From the NCBI GenBank assembly GCA_008931825.1, contig QXVZ01029203.1, forward strand, positions 1-64,000: DNA of 64,000 bases, read 5' to 3'. Below, one piece after another: positions 10,568-20,555 of the stretch. Source of the stretch: Phallusia fumigata. Its lineage: Eukaryota > Chordata > Ascidiacea > Phlebobranchia > Ascidiidae. Made by a program: the position numbers and the translations under genes. The notes below the pieces were generated by a model. The model searched no databases. It had not been told where the DNA came from and saw nothing but the letters and a program-made list of their open reading frames with translations. Within the stretch, counting starts at the first letter, position 1. Each line of letters opens with the position of its first letter.

Positions 10568-10817
10568 ATGGAAAAACCAAGTTTCGCCAACGACTATGCT
10601 GAGATCAAGGAGGGTAACTACTGTATAGCTCAACCGATGACACACAGTCAAAGTACAATCGATAGCAAAATTGACGAAATGTTGATAAGAATTCGTCGCA
10701 TTGACAAGTCGTTGAATGATAGCAAAAGTGGACAACCAAACAGACCTGCAGTTCCACCGAAACCACCGTCAAAAAGTAGCAAGTTTATTCCTCCTGTACC
10801 CAACAGGCTTCAGCCAG
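10568..10817 (+). CDS. Member E of the small family: complete exon 1 (exon 2 is at 7276-7493)
   Basis: The ATG at 10568 opens an 83-codon exon ending in CAG-CCA-G/GTATGT (phase 1). It contains the family N-terminal helix KIDEMLIRIRRIDKSL (about residues 37-52) and the linker RPAVPPKPPSK. The contig ends at 10913, inside the following intron, so no second exon follows here. The sequence continues, with 147 shared bases, in the contig that starts at 6965, where exon 2 is found. After the N at 10914 an unrelated contig begins. Confidence 0.75.
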
Positions 10818-10913
10818 GTATGTTTGTTGGTTTTTGACTAAATTGTCCGTGTTTTACACGTAACCAGCACGAGTTATTTTACTGTGTATTGCCACTGTGT
10901 AAACATTGCAGCC
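10767..10913. repeat. 147-base contig overlap, duplicate of 6965-7111
   Basis: End of exon 1 of member E and start of its intron. The same 147 bases, with one difference that I see, begin the contig after the N at 6964. Each copy touches an N, one at its right end and one at its left. This is the signature of two overlapping contig ends rather than a biological repeat. Confidence 0.85.
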
Positions 10914-10914
10914 N

Positions 10915-13144
10915 TTCTAAGCCTGTCTCGGTCTCTTGTGTTACCCAGAGCAATAAAGTTAAGCGACGTTGCTCCAATCCAGTGGAACCCGATAGGTTGA
11001 CCCAAATTCAAGTCACCACGTCGAAAAATCGCAAAAAATAAAAATGATTATAGAACGAAACTGCTTTGAGGCAGATAGCTCGACAGTGAAGTGAACTCAT
11101 TGCAAGCATAACGCCCTCCCCCCCCACGAAAAATGTCTGACACCCGATATAAAACGAAACTTTCGATTCAAACATTTCGGAATTCAGGTCTTCGCATGTT
11201 GAAATTGTGTTCCCTGCGGTGAATGCGTCACGTATACACAACAATTGCGCCGCTTACCGGAATGTTGTAGCAGTGTAGTTTTTCTGCTTGGGGGCGATAC
11301 AAAGCTCTCTGCCATCAACAAGTCAATTTAGTGTGAACGCTTGGCGAAATGGTTTAGGGCGCACGTCCCATGTTTAAACCTTACTTGGCTGGGATGGGCT
11401 TCACGTTTTCCTTAGATTTGAACCATGAAAAGATGTTTACCTGTTTTGTAGTAAGCGGTTTTTCACCCAGCTTCAACAAACACTCTAATCTCAATAAGAA
11501 CAACAGCCGCTCTGTAATATTAAGGTTTCCCATACTGGGCGTGTATGGAAATTAGTAATTACCAGGTTTTAGGTAAATTTACCAAGCAATATATTGAGAT
11601 AACGAGGAGAAGCAGACACGCAATGGACCTGATAGACGTTTAATTAATTCACATGGCACCGAAGCTTGAAACCCAAAACGGTTGTGTATTTGGTTATCGC
11701 AACAGACAATTGCTCCCTAGCTGATATGCAACCAAAACCCGCGGGAAGTCCTTCCTAGACCTCAATATGTTAGAAATGGCTTTAAAATTGTCTTATGGTA
11801 TACCGAATAGCACAAGCTTTATCAAAACTTGCATTAACTTTATGCGTACAACGTACGACAAAGTAACGTGCCTTTATATATTTAATGCATGCGTTGAACA
11901 TACAGGAGGCATTTTGTGACAACACAAACCATTTGAAATGCAGAAAGCACCACATTTCTGTTGCGTAACCGCTTAAAGAGCATGTCGATAAATCGTGGGA
12001 CCAAACAAAGCAAATAGTGGAACAACGCACGAGTTACGTTTTGTTGCACGTTTTGTGCATCGCTTTGTACGCTTTTGTATGGGAGTTAATAACAGAACAA
12101 GCCGGCCCGAGAACAACACCGTCCAAAGGGTATTTTAGCAGTTGCGTTGCGCAGCGAAATCAAACACGTTCCGCACGGAATCTTGGTTGCTGATTTCGCG
12201 TGACGTCACAAGATCAACAGGCGGGAAATTTTCGTGTTGCCTCTCGTAAACATCGATTGGACCAAAGCGGACAACATACGGCAAGCGCCGCGCAGGCCCT
12301 TGTCGGCGGAACATCGATAGCAGATGAAGATCAGGACGACAACAGGTGAGATGACCTGGCTCCACAACCCCTGTTGTGATTTGAAGTGTTCAAACACAGT
12401 TTTTCGTTCCTGGTACTCTGTTCTAGTGCTGTAGTTAACCGCTATTGGAGATTTTTCGAGCTTTTCTAGTGATTTTATTATGCAATAAAATTTTTGGCTC
12501 TTTCCATACCCAGTTGACGTTCCGGAAATACACACAGGTTTTTTTATAATTAACAGATATCATTTTTACATATTCGTTGACTTTGACAACGAAACTTAGA
12601 CTCAAATACATGTAACGTAAAAATCACAAGGCTTTCAGTTTTCAGTAACTTAATAATTCCACCAAAAACTATCGACAGACTAATTAATTTTAACTACTTC
12701 AGCTAAAAAAACATCTGGAAAAGGAAGCAATAAAATGTCAAAATTTTTGGGAGCAAATGATTATGTTTCCACCGCGCTATTGGCTTTAAAAAAAAGCAGA
12801 TTTGGTGCGTTTTGGGCATAAAACCCCCTTCACTATATATTGAGCTCAGGCATTGTAAATTGGGCAAGCATCTGTTCCTCCGCCAAACCTTGGCTCCTCA
12901 AACAAATCATGACATTGTTTGTTTTTGCGGCGCGAGCGCTGTACATTTATAGCGCCGAGCGAAGGGTGTCGTCCATACACTTGCAACCTGGTTGTGGAAC
13001 GGACAACGAATGGGATTATTGCAAAATGCAGTAACTAATAAAATACTTCGAGTCAGCACTCAAACATTTGCGTAGCTATAACCGGGAGGTCGCGGGAAAG
13101 CATATATTCAGCAAACTATGACCATTCAAAGACCACGGCGAGGC
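10915..13144. other. Intergenic, no gene recognised
   Basis: From the contig start to the first exon of the IRF gene. Open frames at 11008-11244, 11782-12030, 12135-12365 and 12206-12535 are not protein-like. A TGACGTCA palindrome lies at 12201-12208. CpG content appears to rise from about here. This stretch probably includes the IRF promoter and 5' UTR. Confidence 0.5.
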
Positions 13145-16100
13145 ATGGAAGGAACCAACACAGATCAAAGACGACTAAGGTATCGCAGATGTGCATGTGG
13201 CATAGGCAATAATATTATGAGGGTCTGCCTTGATGTACTAGTTTCATTGAAAGAAAAAATTAAAAGAATATGAGTATATATATGTATGTACTCCTTATAT
13301 TCACGAGTTTGGCATTGCGTTTAAACCATTCAAATCGCAGACGTCGGCAACCCCGTAAAATTCGCTTACCATTGTTATAGCGGCTTGCATCGTAATAAAG
13401 TTATAGTTATGGTTATTGCTGTAAAATGTATTGCAGTATCGTAGCAAAAACATTGGATATGAAAGCTGTAATACATCAGAGGTAAAAACTGCTAATTAGC
13501 AAACTTTTAGATTACCAATAAAGATTAACAAACTTTTGTTAGTAACCGGTGATGTGTACGTGCCGGTATGCGGGATGTTTCACAATACTAACTGCCCACA
13601 ATAGGGTAAATTTGCATTATTACGCTGCAAAGGCGCGGCTTGCACATTACGCCATTTCCCCCACGAGAAACAAAACGTGCAACTGTATAATATTTGACTA
13701 TTCGTTTAAGACTCCGTGATTGGCTGGAGATGCGAATAGGCGACCGCAAGTATCCCGGCTTACGTTGGGAAAATCAGCGAGATGGCATTTTCCGGATTCC
13801 TTGGAAACACGGGGCGCGACACGGATGGAAGGAAGAAGAAGACGCGAGATTGTTTCGCGAGTGGTCGGAACACACAGGTATATGATGGGAATTATTTCTC
13901 CTTTATCTTGATCAAACACATCTTATCTTTAGCACAAGATAACGCAGCATGTGCACAATTTTTACGACCACTAAATCGCGAATACCTTACAAAACTAAAA
14001 AACATATTTAAACATGTAAAAAACACATTCTGCACTCGGTAGGTAAACCGGGTATAATAGTGTGTCCGCTGACTTGTTGACTAGCTGATGTTGTTTAACT
14101 CCCCCCATTCCTAATTGCTAGCGCAGTACTGTTATATCACTTTTCTGTCTGAATTTGTGCATGGTGGGTTGTGTTGAGCAGTTAAACCAATGATTGAGAA
14201 AAATCGTTTGACGAACAACTAGTTTTCAAAGGTATATTACCGAATTACCCGTAATTTTCTTTCGCGGACGTGCTCGCATTTTTGCGCGAAATACTCTAAG
14301 GCGATAAACATCAACGCGCTAAGATGTGAAAAAGGTTTGCATTCCTTGAGCATAATTGATTGCCCGTCACTATAGGGCCTAAAGGCCAAGAAAGACCTAC
14401 AACATCACGTCTAGACATGCCCTTTAACAACTTCAAGTGCAATTACCAGGAATTTTTTATAGGAGCTTCCCCCAAGGATGTCAAACAGCACAAAGCAAAT
14501 TTCCGCTGCGCCTTGAATTCGTTGCGGGATGTCGAGCAGCTGCCCGTGTGCAATAAAAGCAAGGGTGACGATGCCTACCGACTTTACAAGCTTCTACCGA
14601 AACGATCGACCAAGAGCGGCAGTAGTAAGAAACTTTTGTATTTTAAGACCATTGCGGCACTGTTCCTGCACGTTGTAAGTATAAAACGATCGTTGTTTGT
14701 TGCAGAGTGGATAAGGAAGCGAACGCCCTCGACTAAAGCCCCATCGTTGCGGCCGCGCCGCCCACAGTTTGCAGCGCCGCCGACCTCTCCGTTTGCTCAC
14801 GAGCGGCGAACTCCCCTCTCAGCTCTCCCGCCAGGGTCACCGCCAGGGACTTTCCGAAGTGCGGTCAGCGACGGGGCGAATACGTACGACAGGAATAGTT
14901 TTTCTCAGTATTTGACGCCACCGCAAACAAGGGAGTTTGTTTACAATGATTCTCCCACGCCGCCCAGTGCTTTCCCAACTTATCGTATGGATGTTGCGAC
15001 ATCACAGCCAGCAGTGCACAACCCCCCTTATCACGGGGGCTTCCCGAACCCAAGGCCCTTTGCTTTTGAGCATTTCGCCGATCACTTTAATGCTTCACCG
15101 CAACAGGGTCAAAGTTTTGTTTACCCACTTCCCCAATCGCCCTCCGTCACAATTGCCGATGCTTTGGGCAAAGCAACCGCCGCGGTGCAAAACTACCCGG
15201 ACTATGGTCGCATCAGCCTGGAACGCGCTCCCAGCGTGACGTCGACCCGAAGCACCAACCCTCTTCCGTTTGAGGACATACTTCACTTGCAGCCAAGTCT
15301 GATCGATACTCCACCTCTGGAGGAGGACGCATCATCGGTGGGTCAAAGCTTCGAGGTGACCCAAGGGCAATTTGGAAAAGAACTAATGACATTGTCACAA
15401 GAGCAGGTGCCATCACCATCATATCATTCGTTGGAGGACGTTTCGGAGTTCCTAAAAGGTATAATTTTTACGTAACACATCGGGGTCTGTTAATATCAGC
15501 GTCAACCAAATGCTACAATGTTTCATAAAATTTCATTCTGTTCTCGTGTATCGATAAAGCACTGTTTTTTTTCCGTACTTGCCGATTTCACTTGACGTGA
15601 CAATACCAATGCAGTAAAGGCATTTTACAACATACAGTTCAAAGTAAACTTGGCCAACAAATTCACATTGAAAAGGTTTACACCCAACCAAAATGGTTTC
15701 TTATGGTAACACCCCTATTGCTTTTTAGGGGATTCTTTTGACGACAACTCACAAATCTGGGATCTTACCACGAAGTTGCACAAAGACGTGAGTGCCCGTA
15801 GTCACGAATCGTTACTCAAATACCAAAGTGCAAACTTGTGATTCTAGCTTTAAAATGGCGGCTTTTTGTTTGCCCAGTCGTTTTCAACTCCGTTGCCAGA
15901 TCAGCAGGATCACAGCTTTAACATCGATTGGGTATCAGACAAGAAGGAAAACTTGCAAGTAGACGACACCTTGCTAGATTTTTCCGTCGAAGATTTTCCA
16001 AGTGGAAAATTGGAGCCTCAATCAGGTAAACACGACGTGCGCTTGGAGCGCCGAAGCACACAAATCATTTATCTTTGTGGCGATAATTATCTAAAGCGCA

Positions 16101-16400
16101 CATATTTATTTTGCTTTCCTGGCAGAAGCGGTATGCTCTGACGTTGATAGTGTGTTCAGCGACGACACTCACGTACCTGGAATATTGCGGAGTTTTACAG
16201 GCGGGAATTCGCCGCCCTTCACAGACTGGAAATCATCACCCACACGACTACCCTCGGCATACACCTTGCTGTCTCCCAGCAACAACGTCGACGAAACTTT
16301 ACGGTCCTCTCCACCTTGGAGGTATTCACTCGGGAGTGACGAAATTGGCCACGAGACTAATTCGTCGGTTACGCCAGCGGTGGTGTACGGGAATTGTTAA
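13145..16400 (+). CDS. Interferon regulatory factor (IRF) family transcription factor
   Basis: Six exons: 13145-13179 (ATG), 13711-13877, 14463-15458, 15729-15787, 15878-16025 and 16126-16400 (TAA). They total 1680 bases with consistent phases, 559 aa. Residues about 8-110 are the IRF DNA-binding domain: LRDWLEM, GLRWEN, RIPWKHGARHGW, LFREW and HTG, carrying all five classic tryptophans. Then comes ANFRCALNSL, which holds the Arg, Cys, Asn and Ser of the DNA-recognition helix. The usual W before ANFRC is His here (VKQHKANFRC). The remaining 440 residues are Pro/Ser-rich with no recognisable IRF-association domain. The member is therefore IRF1/2-like or lineage-specific; no symbol assigned. 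It would act in the nucleus on GAAA-type elements (family knowledge). Exon 3 may hide a small intron (see findings). An alternative acceptor in front of GGGCCTAAAG (near 14377) would insert about 29 residues into the domain. Confidence 0.9.
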
Positions 16401-17133
16401 TTCGCACATGACACTTGAGCGTCACGCGGTGGCTGTCACGTGATCGTCGAGTTTTCGGCCTACCACATTTAATGCATTTAAACGGTATTACCTCCTAATG
16501 GTTCCGCTGTGAAGTCGGGTAGTCTTACCGATTAATGTGCAAGCGGCTTTGAAAAAAGTTCAGAAACGCAATTTATATTCTTGCACAAATAGGAGAACTT
16601 GCTTAATCAATATTTCCTTTACAATTCCAGTTTCCTTTTCTAAACCTTAAGGAAGACGGTCAGATGACCAGAATCTGATCGATTGCCTTAACTCTTCTGC
16701 GTCGTGCAACTCGTTGTTTTAGTGTTTGCTTTCCGCAACCGACGCGTGTTCCTGCTAAACATCAGTTTTTTTATGTCAGTTCGACCGTTTTATTTTGGTC
16801 GTTTGCCTAGCTCGAATTTTTTGTCTTTTGTGTCAGTGGCCGAAAAGGTGCTCTTCAACGTTTTTATTACATTTTCCAAACCAGCCCGACTGTGCTGTAA
16901 TTTATGATGGATCGACTGTTTGAACAGACAATTGACCATGTGTGGTAACCTGCTGTTTTCCGCTCTGGTCAATGGTCCATAGTCCCGCTTTTAATTATGT
17001 CCCCGGTAGTTTATGTCGTTTTGTCGATATTTTTGTGACTGCTGTAGTTGTCGTACTGTCGTTTTGTGTTTTTCTTGTGACTGTGCAATTCAGCAGAATA
17101 TATATTTCGTTTTGTGTAATAGTTCAGATTTTG

Positions 17134-17139
17134 AATAAA
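17134..17139 (+). promoter_or_regulatory. Candidate polyadenylation signal, IRF gene
   Basis: AATAAA 734 bases after the IRF stop. It is the first clear one I noticed on that strand. Confidence 0.35.
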
Positions 17140-19679
17140 ATGCAGTATACTGAAAATGATTTTGTACAGATATGTGTAAACAATACTGGCATATTTTGTA
17201 ATTAAGTTGGAGGCATCTTTGTAAACTGGAATTGTTTGCGATCAGTTTAAATGTTTGTTGATGGAAGTGCATGATGTAACTCACCACGATCACGAACTGA
17301 TGTTCCTGTCTCATAAAAAACTATGAAACGGGATACGAAATAGAACGTTGAATTTAGCCAGTTTCGTTTTGCACAACTGCACATTTTTTTACTTTTAATT
17401 TAATAACCTAGTGCAGATCTAATTTGTAAAATACCCTAGTGCCAAGATCGAAAGGTCTTAAAAATAGACTCACTAACTGAATGCAAAAAATATTAAAAAT
17501 TTAAACTTGTAAAATAGTGTTCTTTGTAATTGTGTTATATTTCCAGCACATGCATTAAATGGTTGAAACATCACACGTGTTAATCGCTCCTTTCATTTTA
17601 CTTACGCCCAGTTTGTGTTTGTCTCGAGTCTCTTGTAGAAACTTTTGACTCCTCACCATAGCCTGAGCGTCACCAAAGCGCCAGTAATGCAAACTTTCAG
17701 CTTGCATCGGTTATAAATCAGGACCACACAGCAGCTCTTCGTCTGCGCCGGAAAGAACCATTCCTTTTGCCCATAGTAACTTATTAGTGACCTTCAACCC
17801 AAAAATTCCCACGCCTTTGAATAGTGTATGACTTAGCACCACAAAACAATTCGCAGTTCTTCGAAATCGAACAAAAACCTTTAAGGGCTGATTATCATGT
17901 TGAACTTGCGGCTGCGGCAACAAAGAGTGACGAGAATGCATATGGCCAACGGGGCACGCTCTAACTTCTGGTCTTACGAAACACCGAAGCCTCAGCAAAT
18001 GAGCTTTATTAGTGCGGTTTAGAGAGAAACAGCAAATATACTCTGTATTTGAACGAAAACACCCTGGTTTGCATTTTAAGCCCGGGAACTTACAATTTCC
18101 ACAATGCCAAATGTAATTGTGATAAACACTGTGTTATTCGAGTTTTGACGTATTTTCAGTCCCATCACAATAATAATGAAGGGGCATATAATTTAAATGC
18201 ATAAAATACATTTTATTTGCTTGTCCCCTTTGATTTATTCTACCAGGTACCCTCTGACGGAAAAGGCTATTTCTACGCCATGTTTACATTTAGATCAAAC
18301 GGAACCACACAGAAATAGATTGTAAATCCCCGTTGCGCTTTCCTTCCGTTTTGTATCTCTCGGACAGGAAAGGAAACATGGAAACCGAACAGATTGTGTG
18401 ATGCGAGTGTGCGATAAATCGATGGGCGTGCTGTTGTTGGACCGGTGTGAATATTAGTCGTAGATGTTTTTGTCCCCACATTATTTATGTTCCGGCTACT
18501 TTTCCTAATTTAGGATTTCCCCGTCGGATGCGACTGTCGAATGGATCTGGATGTGACAGCTTGGTTTCTGACGCGTGGGTGGAGCCCATGCTGCGATACA
18601 CAAAAATGTGGAGGGTCAATGTACTTTGTGCCGCGCTGAGCAGACAACTTTACAACTTTTCAAGGACAGCAATAAACTCTGTTGTAAGTCGTACTTGCTA
18701 TTTCCCTTTCATGTACCATTACTATTGCGACGTTACTTTTCAAACAGTTTTTAAAGAAAGTAGGTTTTTAAAGTTAACGGCTCTTAAAACACCGTTCAGA
18801 CAAATTCCGCCCAGACACGCTTGCTATATAGACCAAAACCACAATAACTGTCGATTCCTGGGAATAAGTTAATCATTCACTTGTTTGCATTTCAACCACG
18901 GTGACCGTGGTTACATCGGTAGTGCGTCACTTGCGCACGTGTAAAACCTATGGCACGCTGCAGTGGCGCGTTATAGTCTGTTTGCAAGAAGTTGCAATAC
19001 GTTACGTGTTGGCATTGGCGCTTCACGATTTACGACCATAAAAGTGTGTATGTGCCCCTAACGTTCGCTTGCCACTGCACGTAGTCGGTTACGTACAAAC
19101 AACTTTGTACGCAGTAACTCTTTATTCGTTTATTTTCATTTTACATTGTAGGTAATTATTTTTCAAAACACTAAAAAACGCCTACAAGCGGCTATAACCC
19201 CGTACCTTCTACGCACGTGCGTAAGGGGAACGAAGATCGTGTGATGGCGATTCCTCTTTGTTTAACTCAGTGTACAATGACATTTACGCGAGTATGGCAG
19301 ACTGAACATACTCATTCGAGATAGAGCTGGAACTCAACTGCGATTTCCCAGGCATAACCTATTATTGGCTGTACGATGCCCTTGAGTCCATAGCTAATTT
19401 TTTTCGCACTTTATTTTCATGTCTGCTTCAAGGTTGACAATTGCAATAAACATGCACACGGAGATTAGTAGTTGATAACGAGGTTAAGCTTACAATCATG
19501 CGCAAATTGTTTTAAGACGACCGATAATTAGTCGTTGTTCCAAATGTTTCCAATTTTACCTTTTTTTCTTTTTCTTTTACTTTCAATTTTCTAATTGCTT
19601 TTTTTTAATTTTATACCTTTCACACAAAAGTCTGGAACCGTCTTTCGCTCGAAGAACGAGTTTTGAACATTTGTTTCAT

Positions 19680-19685
19680 TTTATT
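19680..19685 (-). promoter_or_regulatory. Candidate polyadenylation signal, ZMIZ gene
   Basis: AATAAA on the minus strand about 870 bases beyond the ZMIZ stop codon. Nearer variant signals were not excluded. Confidence 0.3.
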
Positions 19686-20555
19686 CTTTCGCAAGGTGAC
19701 AGTATAATAATATTACAAACGCCAAATAAGTAAGAAGAGATGAAACAGTAGAAATAAGAAAACAGGAAGTACAAATAGTTGGTAAAAAATGACTCGAACG
19801 ACGCACGAAACACACAGAACACAGTTGATGTGTTGCAAAGGCTACTGCCGATTGGACTGCTATGAAACTACTCTTGACGCAGCCTTGAAAAGGTAACGAC
19901 ACGTGAAAAAGCAATTTTTGTTGCGAAGAGCGTGCAAAGCGGAAGCAGCCGTGCACAAAGGATGATACTTTTGTGCTTAAAAATCAGGACTTGGTTTGTT
20001 TGTCCGAACATGAGTGCGGTTTTGTCACTTTGCAAGTGCTACGGTGTAATGGGTTACCCGTAAACGCACCTTTGACAAAATAGCAGCAACTGCAATTTTA
20101 CGGTCTTGAATTACAGTTTGGCAAACGTGTGTGTGCATCACAGCTATTGTAAAATACTTTGTAATATGGCACTGGTATCGAATGCGAAACGCAAACACGA
20201 ACTGGGCTTACTTTGTGCAACACTTCACGTTTTGCTCAACGGGAGTAATATGGCTGCCCCCTTAGAGTAACTGTCGGAGCAATGAAGAACCTAACGTCTT
20301 GTTGGTTGTGTACGAGTCCTGACTCGAAATTTTAAAAGCATAAAAACGCTGCACAAATTCTAGGCAGTTCAATAAGGAACAAGTGTAGTTCAATCGCAAG
20401 TGCAGTTGCGTTGCTGACGTTCGTCTCACTAAAGAAGAAGCAGACGTTCAAGTTCAGCACAAATACACACGTGAACTTCAAAGGAATTAAGTCGAGTCGG
20501 TCGTCTTTACTGCGGGGAGGCGTCGTCGGTCGCAGTATAGGAGCTAGTAGCCGAA

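Larger units (their letters stand above)
16401..20555. other. Convergent intergenic region (3' flanks of IRF and ZMIZ)
   Basis: About 4.1 kb between two genes that point at each other. No exon of a known family on either strand. Frames at 17711-17998 (minus), 18447-18872 (plus) and 19681-19956 (minus) lack family resemblance. It probably contains two long 3' UTRs. Candidate polyadenylation signals lie at 17134 (plus) and 19680 (minus). Confidence 0.55.

Noticed and set aside
14360-14462. Upstream extension of IRF exon 3 as the protein start
   Set aside because: There is no ATG at the frame start. The acceptor at 14462 joins HTG to ASPKDVKQHKANFRC, which fits the IRF domain without an insert.
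17711-17998. 95-codon minus frame ending GADEELLCGPDL
   Set aside because: Locally protein-like but no family, no upstream exon and no support.
18447-18872. 141-codon plus frame between IRF and ZMIZ
   Set aside because: Composition is random-like with no motif and no splice partners. It probably lies in 3' flanking sequence.
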